This document shows, in pieces, positions 1 through 11,773 of a stretch of DNA of 64,000 nucleotides. The DNA is from Trachelipus rathkii (Eukaryota > Arthropoda > Malacostraca > Isopoda > Trachelipodidae): assembly GCA_015478945.1 (NCBI GenBank), contig JABUQX010022859.1:1-64000 (forward strand). The letters run 5' to 3'. The position numbers and the translations under genes were made by a program. The notes below the pieces were generated by a model. It saw nothing but the letters and a program-made list of their open reading frames with translations. It was not told the DNA's origin and made no database searches. The first letter of the stretch is position 1; each line of letters opens with the position of its first letter.

Positions 1-1440
1 GAAATTTCCAAAATAATTTGTTGTTTCTTTTCAGATCAAGAATGTTTTTGTTGTTCGCAGGTGAAACGTTAGAGCCGTCGAAAGAGATAGAAAAGTAGGG
101 AGTTGTTTTTGAAAGGGAGATGTGAAGAAGTTGAGTTTTTAGTTTTTAAGGAATTGAATTTCACAAAATTGCTGTGGTCCCACCGGGAAACCCAATCCCA
201 TCCAGATCATCAAGAGTAGAATACGAAGCTGTGGACGAGAGGCAACTCTATAGGCAAAAGAGGGAGGAGATTTGAAATGAGTGGAAGAATGGAGAGTTGA
301 GTCATCGGCGTAAGTGTATAACAGAGTTAGAAGTGCAGCTGAGGGGATCGCTTATGAAAAGTAAGAATAAAGTTTGAGATAGAACAGAATCTTAACAGAC
401 CACAATTAACAGAAATGGAAGAAGGGGTCACTCCATCAACAAGTGATGATGTGGAGCTATCAGAGAAAAAAAACTTGACAAGAATAAGCAAAGAGAAGGA
501 GGAAATCAAAAGGAAGGGAGTTTAAAGAGCTGTGGTGCGTGCCATACTCGGTCGATAGCTTTCGATATGTGAAGCGCCAGCACATACTGATAATCTGAAA
601 GAAGGGAATGAAACTCAAGATGATCCACGAAATGAGAGCTAAAGAGAATTTTAAAGATTTTACAGAATACAAGTGAGGGCTATAGGACGATAGCTAGAAG
701 GATCAGATTTTACTACCCCTTTTCTGGATTGGCTGAACATTTGCCAGCTTCCAGCGCATAGGAATATTATTTTCATTAAGGCATAGAGAGTAGAGCTGAA
801 TAAAAATAGGTCCCAGCTCCGAAACATACTCCCTCAGAATACAGGAAAGTATGCCATTCGAGCCACTAACCTTCCTGACATTCATAGATCTCAGGTTCTC
901 ATGCATCTGATTATATGCAATAACAGGTAGATATATGGGATACCTGATAGGAGAATGAGTAAGCGGGATGCCAGACACGTCCAGAGTGGAACTAAATGAA
1001 AAAAGGAGGCCGAAGAGATTGACTTTTTTTAGGAGGAGCGTTAGTCACAGATTCATCAGAGTGAATATATATTAGAGATGAATATTGTTAGAGGCTAGAA
1101 ATTTTTATCTGCAAGAGAACCAAGGAGGTTAATGAACTTTCTTTTAGAAAATGGGTCTAGCCTGCTGAATAAATATTCCTGCAACGATTTCGAACGGAAT
1201 AAAAATTAGTAAAAGTGACAGGAGAACAAGAGGTTTTCCATGGGAGATGCACGATGTCTCTCTATTGAAGGCACGAAAACAGGCCCCATCGAACCATGGA
1301 TTTTGAAGAAAAAAAGATTTAGTTGAAGATGAAATGAGCTTGCTCATTTCATCGGTGATAACGACCCCAACCTTTTTCGCAAAAATTCGAAGCGTCCTTC
1401 GGTTCAAAACAGGATTCATTCAAAGAGTAGTTAGCACAGA
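1..1440 (-). pseudogene. Decayed non-LTR retrotransposon (CR1/Jockey-type) reverse transcriptase
   Basis: Reading the minus strand from about 1,440 to 1, successive landmarks of a LINE pol protein appear in the right order but in several frames. There is an endonuclease-RT linker (NPWFDGACFRAFNRE, near 1,270). RT motif 0/1 follows (KVSGSNGILSCILREY, then MRWKLANVQPIQKRGSK, 700-880). Next come DHLEFHSLLSDYQY (near 600), ALHISKAIDRVWH (near 550), a VDG..SSISVN segment (near 430), the catalytic YADDSTLH (302-325) and NFVKFNSLKTK (near 150). About 30 residues expected between YQY and ALHISKA are missing, and stops and frameshifts break the frame, so this copy is dead. The 3' end runs off the left edge. 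A related minus-strand fragment lies at 30,950-31,310. Clade assignment from motif style is tentative. Confidence 0.8.
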
Positions 1441-1857
1441 AGAGAAACAATGACCCCCAATTATCCCAATTAAAGTGCCATAAATTATGTTGATGCTGCT
1501 GGTGAGAAAGTGTTTTAATCAAGAGCTAAGAGATTGTGATCAGAGTTACAGATATGAGGGGAAAATTGTGTATTTATATTGAGAAGGAGTAATGGTAAAA
1601 CATGTTAAGCGTGTTCAAGAACTGGACATTTTGATCTAGGGTATGTGTAGGTTCCTTAATTACTGTTCCAGATCTTTGAGAATACTGAATGTTTTTACCT
1701 TCTCCCCACCTCCTCCTCATGAAAGGAGCCCCAATCACTCATTATAGCGTACGTTGAAATCATCTAAATAGAGAACCTTGGTATTTGGAAAAGAAGTATC
1801 CGTCTCATGAGAAGTGAGATAATCAAAAAGAATGTACCTGATTCATGAGGGGAGAAG
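1441..1857. other. Unassigned sequence between LINE fossil and gypsy LTR
   Basis: No gene or clear repeat is recognised. It may be the 5' part of the neighbouring minus-strand LINE (endonuclease region), but no motif could be read with confidence. Confidence 0.4.
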
Positions 1858-2585
1858 TGTAGTGTGCCACCCATAAAACATATTGCATTTTTTCTAACCA
1901 AAAATTCAAAGAAATATGCTCATAGTGTAAACATTCTTTATTTATTTATTTGGAATGATTTATAATTCCAAATTTATGGTTTATTATTATTTTGCTATGG
2001 TAATACTGAATAATGTAATTTTTGTTATTTTAGCATTCTGTATGAATTATTTGGGAATATATCTTGTTTCTAATGAAATTTTTTTTGCATAAATAATCTA
2101 TGATTTTGAGCGCTATTTCTCATACACACATACTCTCTTCTCTCGCTCTTGCAGAAAACGTAAAATGCATTGTAACGTATTAAAAAGATTTTCCATCGTA
2201 ATATGTAATAGATTGTGTAAATTGTAGTATCATATTGTATTTTGCAGCATTTTACATCATATTTTGTATATTGTTTGAGTAAATAGTTTGTTTATTGGGT
2301 GATTTGAAAAATCTTTGATTCCCGCCATTTTCTCTACTAATATCGCGGTAGCGGGCTTTTTAAAGTTTTGGATGTGAAAAAAACTTAACTTAGTTGTAGG
2401 TGTACAAGAGATTCAGATATAATAAAATTCTAATAAAAATTATAAATTGATTTTTAAGCTTAAACTTTAGGTCAGCGAAAGGTTTTCTTATAACTGAAGA
2501 GATTGTTTTAATAAAATATTCTATCAGGACCAAAACTGAGTTTTATTCCCTACCTATAGAAATAAATTTAAAAAATGTTATAAAT
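1858..2585 (+). repeat. 5' LTR of the gypsy element
   Basis: This stretch is directly repeated, with mismatches and small indels, at 7,258-7,840 plus 8,512-8,779. Shared segments run from the CATAAAAC near its start to the AAAAAATGTTATAAAT at its end. It begins TGTAGTGTG. Where the 3' LTR has a long CT tract, this copy has only a short CT-rich stretch (2,131-2,150). Confidence 0.85.
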
Positions 2586-2659
2586 GTTATAAAAATGTTC
2601 AGTTGCAGGCCTCGTCTCGTCCCTCTTCTACAGATTATTCTCCTGCCCCAACGGAAAAT

Positions 2660-3130
2660 TAAAAGAGAGATGATTACTGCACTATAATCAGTTCGCAACT
2701 AACCATCAACATCACAATATTCGGCGTAGATACTCTCTTCTTGCTGGACACCAGCACCTTCGTCTCGAGCCTACCTTCTTCAATGGTAGCCAACAAGTCC
2801 CTATTTGCAACTAAAATCAATTGTTCCCCAGCCAATGTCTCGCCTATCAAATGTCATGGTGAAAGAGCGACATATGTAACGATTAAGAAGCTTTGTCAAG
2901 AATTTAATTGGACTTTCATCGTAGCTGACATCACCATGCCGATATTGGGTATGGATTTTCTACAGCATTACAACTTGAACATCAATTGTGAGAAGAAAAC
3001 TCTGCAAGACACAAATATGTCTCTTCTAACACCTCTTCAGGTCTCTTTCGCAGAAGTTCCTTCCTTACAAATCAACGCTAACATTGGAAACTCTAGCATC
3101 TCATCTTTGCTTCAGGAGTTTCCTTTGTTA
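2660..3130 (+). pseudogene. Gypsy pol: aspartic protease remnant
   Basis: Translation gives FLLDTSTFVSSLPSS (near 2,735) and ADITMPILGMDFLQHYNL (near 2,930). These match the two signature blocks of a retroviral-type pepsin fold: LLDTGAxxSxLP and the ILGxDFL hydrophobic-G block. The catalytic DTG/DSG triplet has become DTS followed by T, which probably inactivates it. The frame is open back to about 2,700, where a TTG rather than ATG precedes the motif, so the protein originally started further upstream, in lost gag sequence. The domain continues in frame into the reverse transcriptase. Confidence 0.82.
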
Positions 3131-3905
3131 ACTTCACCCATTGACATGACGAACATCAAATTTAATTCACAAGCACCTGTTCACTACATACAAACTGGAG
3201 ATTATCCTCCAGTGTTTGCAAGACCTTGCCGACTCCCCGAAGATAAACTAAGAGCAGCAAAAGCAGAATTCGACACTCTTTTGAAGAATGGAATCATCAG
3301 ACCTTCCAAGTCTTCTTGGAATTCTCCGCTCCATCTGGTGCCAAAGAAAACCCCAGATATCTGGAGGCCTTGTAGAGATTACAGATCCTTGAATGCCATT
3401 ATTAAAAACGATTGATATCCACCTCCACATTCAAAGTCTCACAACTTCTACATGGATCAGCTATCTTCAGCAAAATAGACCTTCAGAGGGTACACCATCA
3501 ATTTCTAATATGACCAAAGGACATTGAAAAGACTGCCATTACAACTCCTTTCGGCCTGTTTGAATACGTTTCTATGCCGCTTGGTTTGAAATATGCTGGC
3601 CCAACATTTCAATGTATAATGAACTTCATTTTTCGACATATCCCGTTTATTTACCTCAACCTAGATGAATCACTAATTTTTTCATCAACCCCTGAACAAC
3701 ATGAAGAATATCTCAAGGTCCTTTTCAAGCTTCTTCAGGAGAATTCTTTCAAATTCTCCTTAGAAAAATGTGAATTTTTCAAGCCATCTCTCAACTATTT
3801 GGGATATCATATTTCTTCAGATGGACTTTCTTCTCCTTCAGAAAAGACGTCCGAAGTTTCCAAGCACCCTCTTCCTTGAAATTCAGCAGCATTTAAAAGA
3901 GTCTT
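3131..3905 (+). pseudogene. Gypsy pol: reverse transcriptase remnant
   Basis: Family blocks are visible in order: RLPEDKLRAAKAEFDTLL and GIIRPSKSSWNSPLHLV (3,230-3,350), RPCRDYRSLNAI (near 3,385), FSKIDL with its first catalytic Asp (near 3,470), TTPFGLFEYVSMPLGL (3,540-3,590) and NYLGYHISSDG (near 3,800). A stop at 3,412-3,414 and a frameshift before FSKIDL split the domain. The YxDD catalytic box is degraded to LNLDES (near 3,660), so the second Asp of the pair is gone. RT activity is not expected. Confidence 0.86.
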
Positions 3906-4500
3906 GGGAATGATAGAATACTATCTCCGTTTCATCCCTTGTTTTGCAAACCTCAGTCTTTCCTCTATCAGAAAAAGCAAAACATAGTCCAAAAGATAAG
4001 TCCCTTACTTGGACCACAGAAGAAGAAGAATCTTTCATGGAAATCAGGAATCAATTACAAAACGCCACAACTCTTCCTTTTTCTTTGTTGGATGTTACCC
4101 ATCATCAGCTTGTCACAGATAGCAGCCAAACTTCAATAGGAGCAGCCCTTCATCACATGGTTGATTTACAGTCAGTACCTATAGATTTCTTCAGCAAAAA
4201 GCAATCAGAACAACAATGAAAATACTCTGCTTTCGACCGTGAATTTCTAGTAGCCTACTATTCTGTTCTTCATTTGAAGCATATTAACATATGCTTGAAA
4301 TGAAGAACAGAATAGTAGTAAGGAGTGTCATCTTGTGCACTGATCACAAACCTTTCGTCTCAGCTTTATAGTGTAGGAATCAAGCAAATAGTGATCGGCA
4401 GCAGCGCCATCTTTCTGTCTTACCAGAATGTCTCTTCAATCATCTATCTCAGGGGTACAGATAACATTGTGGCAGATGCTTTTTCCAGGATATCCTCGGT
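3906..4500 (+). pseudogene. Gypsy pol: RNase H and connection remnant
   Basis: Recognisable RNase H pieces are HHQLVTDSSQTSIGAALHH (near 4,110, the TDAS block), VPIDFFSKKQS (4,175), KYSAFDREFLVAYYSVLHLK (4,220, after a stop), LCTDHKPF (4,335) and the closing DNIVADAFSRISS (4,460), which equals the family ADALSR motif. Several frame changes separate them. Between 4,250 and 4,320 there is a short inverted duplication, in which the CATTTGAAGCATATTAACAT stretch is followed by a reverse copy of its upstream bases. This could be a local rearrangement. Confidence 0.8.
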
Positions 4501-4639
4501 AACAGTAGATGCCTTCGATTTACCTACCATCGCCCGTCTTCAATCAACGGATGAAGAAACTACCACTTTTCAGCAGCGTCTTCATTCTTACCCTCTACAA
4601 TATAATCTTCAAGTATGGTGTGATATTTCATCAGCTTTT

Positions 4640-5348
4640 CCATGACCATTTTTTCCAAAATCTTGTCGTGAACAGATCTTCAATAATTTTCATCAGATGT
4701 CTCATCCTGGAGTTAAGTCTTCTCTGCGTCTTATCAAGCCTAGGTATATCTGGTCTAACATGGATCGTGACATGAGAATTTTGGTTCGCTCTTGTCAACA
4801 GTGTCAACTTTCAAAGATTCAACGTCATACTAAACCACCTATTACTTCCATGGAAATCCTGTCACAACGTTTTGAAAATGTACATATTTACATCGTGGGA
4901 CCATTACCTCCATTCTCCTTGACCGATTCTTCAGCTCCAGTGTTCAGATATCTACTCAGGTGCATTGACAAGAACACTAAGTGGACAAGAGCATATCTTC
5001 TAGTGAATAAGACTTCAAAATCTGTCGCGTTTGCATTCATGCAGTGGATATCAAGATTTGGAATTCCTCCCTATGTAATTTCAGAGAGAGGACCACAATT
5101 TGAAGGAGAATTCTTCACCGAGCTATCAGGCTTTTTTGGATTTCACAGGCTCCGGACAAGCGCTTACCACCCTTCAGCAAATGACCAAATCGAAAGGTTT
5201 CATCTATCCCTGAAGATTACTATTCCAGTCATCATGCTATGTCTTCTCCCTGATGACTCCGGATTCTCTCCATTTCAAGCAGTAACCGGATTAACACCTC
5301 TGTGTCCTTTACAAGCAACTAAAAATATAGATTCTTGCAAGGACTTCA
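4640..5348 (+). pseudogene. Gypsy pol: integrase remnant (zinc finger and DDE core)
   Basis: A zinc-binding HHCC region is visible as HPGVKSSLRLIKPRYIW followed by RSCQQCQLSKIQRHTKPP. The catalytic core follows: FENVHIYIVGPLPP, LLRCIDKNTKW, WISRFGIPPYVISERGPQFE, LRTSAYHPSANDQIERFH. Of the DDE triad, the first Asp is Tyr (HIY for HID) and the second is Glu (SERG for SDRG); only the Glu of IERFH remains. The domain then degrades and is cut at 5,349 by the foldback element. Its C-terminal tail reappears at 6,700-6,915. Confidence 0.86.
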
Positions 5349-6660
5349 GGGGACAATCCAATATTTGGCTCAAGCTGAGCCCAATTTCACCCCCACTAAA
5401 AATGGACATAAAATTCGGAATTTTCGGCCGATTTTGATCAATTAACCCCAAACTGTAGCTTTTTTTGCCCTCTAAAATATCGTTTTAGAGTGTTTTTTGT
5501 GTCTATAGTCATTCTTTCAGAATTTTCAATTTTTCAAAACCCATATTTTTGACATTTCTCGTATCAACTTCCATATTTGTTTTCGAAATAACTTCAAACT
5601 TGAAATATGCATAGATGGGTTCATTACCTACAAAATGCACGAAGCACTTTTTTGATTTTTTGAGTTTTGTGCTAAGCGTTGTCCAATTTCAAAACACATT
5701 TTTTTTTTTTTTAAATGAAAAATTGCGATAATTTTTTTTCTGTTCTTGAGAAGTGGATGAAATTTACAGAGCATATGTAGTCAAGGGAGATGCACAATTT
5801 TTAGTTAAATAGTTTCTTTGTATATACATTAGTTTTGAATTTGTTCTTGGAACAAATTTTCCAAAAAAACTTTTTTGGAAATTTTTAAAAAATTTCCTTT
5901 TAGGTATGCAAAACAATTATATATGTTAAAAGATGCAACCCGCCCAACTATACAAGCCCTGTAAATTTGATGTTGGTCGGATGAGTAGAAAAAAATATAT
6001 ATCAAAATTTCACTTTTCCAAAAAAAAATTTTGGGGGAAAAGTGAAATTTTGATATACTTTTTTTTACTCGTCCGATGAACAGCAAATTTTCAAGGCTTG
6101 TATAGTCGGGCAAGATGCAACTTTTTACTTTAGTCCATAGTTTTGTTGTAAACTCAAATCCAAAACTACTGGTATATACAAAGAAACTATTTAAGTAAAA
6201 AATGTGCATCTCACTCGACTACATATGTTCTGAAAATTTCATCCACTTCTCACGAACAGAAAAAAAAATTATCGCAATTTTTCATTTTAAAATCCAAAAA
6301 AAGTGTGTTTTGAAATTGGACAACGCTGAGCATAGAACCCAAAAAAATCAAAAACAATACTTCGTGCATTTTGTTGGTAATGGACCCATCTATGCATATT
6401 TCAAGTTTGAATTCATTTCGAAAAAAGGTCTGGAAGTTGATACGAGAAATGTCAAAAACATAGGTTTTGAAAAATTGAAAATTCTTAAAAAATTACTATT
6501 GACACAGAAAAACACTCTAAAACGACGTTTTAGAGGGCAAAAAAAAGCTACAGTTTGGTGTTTATATGATCAAAATCGGCTGAAAATTCCGAATTTTATG
6601 TCCATTTTTAGGGGGGGGAGGAAATTGGGCTTAGCGTGAATCGAATATTGGATGGTGTCC
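5349..6660. mobile_element. Foldback (long terminal inverted repeat) element, copy 1
   Basis: The left arm (5,349 to about 6,020) and the right arm (about 6,037 to 6,660) are imperfect reverse complements for more than 600 bases each, leaving almost no unique centre. The outer ends read GGGGACAATCCAATAT and ATATTGGATGGTGTCC. A 4-base TTCA occurs immediately outside both ends (5,345-5,348 and 6,661-6,664) and may be the target-site duplication. It splits the gypsy integrase cleanly. Open frames inside it are low-complexity and look accidental. A second copy of the family is at 46,695-47,543. Confidence 0.83.
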
Positions 6661-6699
6661 TTCATGAGAAAATTTATGTTTCACATGAAATAATTGTAT

Positions 6700-7195
6700 T
6701 TTCGACAGTTACCACCTTTTCATACCCCCAGTTGTTCATCATACAAACCTGCACCCATGTCTTTCATCGAGTCGATCGCATTCGGAAGAGTTCAGAAGCA
6801 CCTTATTCTGGCCCTTACAAGGTTCTTCAGAGAATAGATCGCTGCTGCAAGATACAATTTCCTGATGGACGGTTGGATGTCGTTTCGATTAGTCGTTTGA
6901 AGCCTGCCATAGTCCCTTTGCCTTCAGAGACGGTTCCTCTACTGACTGGTAGATTGCCTTCCCGGATGGTTCCCTTACCGACTGGTAATTTGTGTTCACA
7001 TATGATATCTTTACCGGCTGGTAATTCGCCTTCACAGATGGTTCCTTTACCGGCTGGTAGTTCACCTTTCCAGATGGTTCCTTTATCAGCTAGTATTTCG
7101 CCTTCACAGACGGTCACTTCATCTACTGAACAGCAGGAACATAATTTAGTGTATAAGGGCAACCCAGTCCGAAGGATGCTTTTTAAAATATATTA
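6700..7195 (+). pseudogene. Gypsy pol: integrase C-terminal tail with a 12-residue tandem repeat
   Basis: After the foldback insertion the integrase tail resumes. THVFHRVDRIRK, PYSGPYKVLQRIDRCCKI and GRLDVVSISRLKPA match the SH3-like tail of gypsy integrases (PYxGPYxVL ... VSIDRLKPA). It is followed by about six 12-residue units of the type SQMVPLPAGNSP, encoded by 36-base tandem repeats from about 6,925 to 7,125, then a short tail ending at a stop (7,193-7,195). The repeat resembles a low-complexity extension and has no known function here. Confidence 0.82.
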
Positions 7196-7543
7196 AGTGA
7201 ATTAGGTGCATTAAAATTAATTTACGTAAAAATACGCCCCACTTTTAGGATCGAAAGTGATATGCAGTGTGTCAACCATAAAACAGATTGCATTTTCTCT
7301 AACCAAAATTTCAAAGAAAATATGCTCATATGTTAACATTTGGAATCATTTATAATTGTAAATATATGGTTTATTATTATTTTGCTACGGTAATGTTATG
7401 GTAATGTTGTAATGAATAATGTAAATTTTGTTATTTTAGCATTCTGTAGGAATTTTTTAAGAAAACATTTTTTCTAATGAAATTTCTTTGTACATATAAT
7501 CTATAACTTTGAGCACTTTTTCTCTCTCTCACACAAACACACA

Positions 7544-7674
<131 letters not shown>

Positions 7675-7840
7675 CGAAAACGTAAAATGCATTGTAGCTC
7701 GAATTAAAAAGATTTTCCATTGTAATATGTAATAGATTGTGTAAACTGTAGTATAATATTGTATTTTCCAGCGTTTTATATAATATTTTGTATATTGTTT
7801 GAGTAAATAGCTTGTATATTGGGTGATTTGAAAAATCTTT

Positions 7841-8139
7841 GGTCAACCTCCAGATTAGGCGACGCACATAGTTAAAACACTACAGTAGCTACACTAAAAT
7901 TGAATATATTTTTGGAATCACGAGCAAATTTTAGTTATGAAAAGTACAAAATAAATTAAAATTAATACAAAATAAAAAAATAAATAAATAACAAATTTTT
8001 AGGGATGTACGATAAATTTATGATATTACAACGGCAGAAATAATGTTGTTAACAGATTTATTTCCATTCTTAAACAATGAGCAGGAGTCGTTAGGTTTTT
8101 TGCAGTATTACGGTTTAATACTAACCTAACCTAACTATA

Positions 8140-8197
<58 letters not shown>

Positions 8198-8503
8198 CGT
8201 ATATATATATAATATATATATTATATAATATATGCACGTGGATCTGGCAAAAGAATCACAAGAATGATAGTTCATTGCTTTCGTCTCATAAATCGAGAGT
8301 TGCCAGACGCACGATTAAATTTAACAAGTATTAGATAATTATTAGTTTATTTATTGTTTATTCTTCTTCTCTTTTTTTGTGTGTGTGTGGGGGGGAGAAC
8401 TTCTCGTAGGTATAATTTGCTCCTAATTCCAAAAATGTCTTCCTTTTTAGTGAAGCTATTGTAGTTTTTAAACTATGTGCGTCGCCTTATCTGGAGACTG
8501 GCC
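7841..8503. mobile_element. Non-autonomous TIR transposon (MITE-like) with 8-bp target duplication
   Basis: The ends are inverted repeats of about 45 bases: GGTCAACCTCCAGATTAGGC at the left, and the reverse complement of the right end begins GGCCAGTCTCCAGATAAGGC. Both continue into GACGCACATAGTTTAAAA-like sequence. AAATCTTT lies directly outside both ends (7,833-7,840 and 8,504-8,511), while the uninterrupted 5' LTR has a single related AAATCTTT. An 8-bp duplication fits hAT, Merlin or P-type DNA transposons; the TIR alone does not settle which. No transposase frame is present. The centre contains (TA)n at 8,139-8,232. Confidence 0.85.
8139..8232. repeat. (TA)n tract inside the TIR element
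   Basis: An imperfect TA dinucleotide run, directly preceded by ACTAACCTAACCTAAC. That is two to three copies of the arthropod telomere-like CCTAA motif, too short to be telomeric. Confidence 0.9.
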
Positions 8504-8779
8504 AAATCTTTGGTTCCAGCCATTTTCTGTACTTATATCACGGTGGCAGGCTTTTTAAAATTTCGAATGTGAAAGAAACTTAACTTAGTTGTATGTGTAC
8601 AAGAGATTCAGGTATAATAAAATTCTAATAAAATTATAAACTGATTTTTACGCTTAACTTTATATCAGCGAAAGGTTTTCTTATAACTGAAGAGATTGTT
8701 TTAATAAAAAATTCTATCAGGACCAAAACTGAGCTTTATTCCATATCTACAGAAATAAGTTTAAAAAATGTTATAAATA

Positions 8780-9502
8780 CTTGGTTGGCGTTTCCTTATC
8801 CTCGAAGTACCAATCAAAGTGTCTCATGTAGCCACTAGTTGGTGAAGAAGGCAAATTCGGAAGAGAAAGGTGTATGCCCGAGTACCTGTAGATACTTAGG
8901 TTCCACAACGTATAAACGAAGTCTAATACTAGGAACTATTAAAAGAACACCATCAACTACTACCTGAGCAGTGGAGGAGCACGAACAGAACTTCAAAAAC
9001 AACTTGTGAAGTGGAGGATAAAGAAATAACTCTCCCAGCACTCCTACCACTTCAGAAGTAGCAGATGTATAATATAATGGTGGTAGCAGGGAGAAAGATT
9101 TTAAGTCATATAGATCGAAGTTAGGGGATTCAGGGTTCTTAAGACGTCTTTAAGGAGTGTTAAAATTTAAATAGGCACAGACTCCACCATTCAGTCTGAA
9201 TTTGGAAAACAAGTTATAGTTGGAGACATTAAGTTTATTAGAGAGAGAATCTCTGGCTAACTGGTTTTCAGATAGTAGGTGATATTACACATATTCCTGA
9301 TTAGCAGGCAGAACACGGACATAGGCAAATTCAATAGAGCGTCTTCTCAGTCCAGTCATACAAAATGAAACACTATGCAAACAAACACCCATAAACAATT
9401 GTAATAAATAAGCAAATGAACAAAAATAATAAATATTCATAAATAAATTAATTAACGCCTACCAATACAATAATTCAAACCTATCTATTAAAGAAAACAA
9501 CC
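8780..9502. other. Unassigned intergenic stretch
   Basis: No gene, LINE motif or tandem repeat was recognised. Base composition is moderate. A possible dispersed repeat cannot be excluded without a library search. Confidence 0.4.
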
Positions 9503-10495
<993 letters not shown>

Positions 10496-10499
10496 AATG

Positions 10500-11654
10500 A
10501 GAGGTGTGATGCAAGCGGTTAAAGTTAAAACGATGCGTGGTGAAATGTTAAAAGCCAATGGAGAGGTATCAAAAGAAAAGTGTATGGTAATATATGAGAA
10601 GGAAAAAAAAAGACTCTAAATGTTACCATACGTAGGAGAAAAAAATGAGGTAAATGAACAGTTTGGAAGAAATATGAATGGGGACTTTACAAAGATAAGA
10701 AGCTCTTCTATAAGAAAGGCGAAAGGGTTAAGAACGAGGGTAAGAGGAATCTGCATAGAATAATTAAAAGGGATGGTGCTTTCGTTACTGATGAAATGGA
10801 TGTGAGGAGAGTGTTGAAGCAACTCCTCGAAAATCTGCTTAGCATTGGCAGTAATGAATAGGTGATAGTGAATTTGTAAGGGTTGATGGTACAAGAGAAT
10901 AGGTATTTTGGGATGACTGCTAACTTAGTAGTGAGGGCTAAGGGTAGATTGAGTAAAGCTGAAGAATAGTAAATCTGTAGGTATAGACGGAATTACTGGT
11001 GAAATAATCAAGAACCTTGGCGAGGTGGTGATTGACTGGATATGACAGTTGTATTACAAAGCGTTTATGGAGGGTAAAGTCCCGAAGGATTGGAGGAGAG
11101 CAGTCTTATATAAGGGTAAAGGGGTTAGGGGAACTGTAGGAACTATATGGGAATTAGTTTATTCAGTGCTGTAGGGAAGATATATGTTGGTTTTTGTTCG
11201 AAAGAGAGCGTCGAATGACTGAAGAACCAATTGGTGAGGACAAGCTGCATTTAGAAGTTGTAGACGTTGTGTGGTTCAAATTTTTACATTTAAACAAATG
11301 ATTAATAAAATAAGAGAGAAGAAAAATAAATTTTATTTTTGTTTTATGGACTTGCAACAGGCGTAGGACAAGATTAATAGGGAAACTCCGTGGCAGGTGT
11401 TAGTGATATGTTGTGTTTGGCGTAGACTTCTAAATGGAATAAAAAATATGTATGACGATTGTGAAGCGTGTGTAAGATAAATGCAGTTGAAAGGGGTTGG
11501 TTTAAAATTAACAATTGAGTGAGGCAGGAATGTGTTATGTCTCCTTTGTTATTTAACTTATATATGGATGATGTGATGAAAGGTGTTAGAATGATGGAGG
11601 ATGGAGGAGAGTGGAGTGTGCCCTGATTATCGCAGGTGGATGATTTGGCTAGGG
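10500..11654 (+). pseudogene. RTE-like LINE copy A, N-terminal and RT part
   Basis: Plus-strand frames carry RT landmarks in order: SKSVGIDGITGEIIKNLG (near 10,970), a GKVPKDWRRAVLYKGKG-like segment (11,075), NYMGISLFSAVGKIY (11,140), FMDLQQA.DKINRETPWQVL (near 11,345), LLNGIKNMYDDCEACVR (11,430), and a VDDL box where YADD is expected (near 11,640). Multiple stops and frameshifts make it non-functional. The element resumes at about 12,540 after an insertion. The same family recurs at 31,534 (+), 33,175 (+), 45,770 (-) and 63,165 (-). Confidence 0.8.
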
Positions 11655-11731
11655 ACTAGACCAAATCGTCGACACGACAGGTTAAATGATTAAAGAAAGA
11701 TATATATTATATATATATTATTATATATAAT

Positions 11732-11773
<42 letters not shown>

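Noticed and set aside
2586..2735. Gag gene expected between the gypsy 5' LTR and protease
   Set aside because: Only about 150 bases remain, with no gag or zinc-knuckle motif; gag is treated as deleted.
6202..6639. 145-codon frame and its mirror frame at 5,829-6,209
   Set aside because: Both lie in the arms of the foldback element, are low-complexity and mirror each other; there is no known domain.
8126..8142. CCTAA-type telomere motif (also near 12,245, 29,140 and 39,700)
   Set aside because: There are only two to three units each time, inside transposons or introns; this is not a telomere or a telomere-seeded array.
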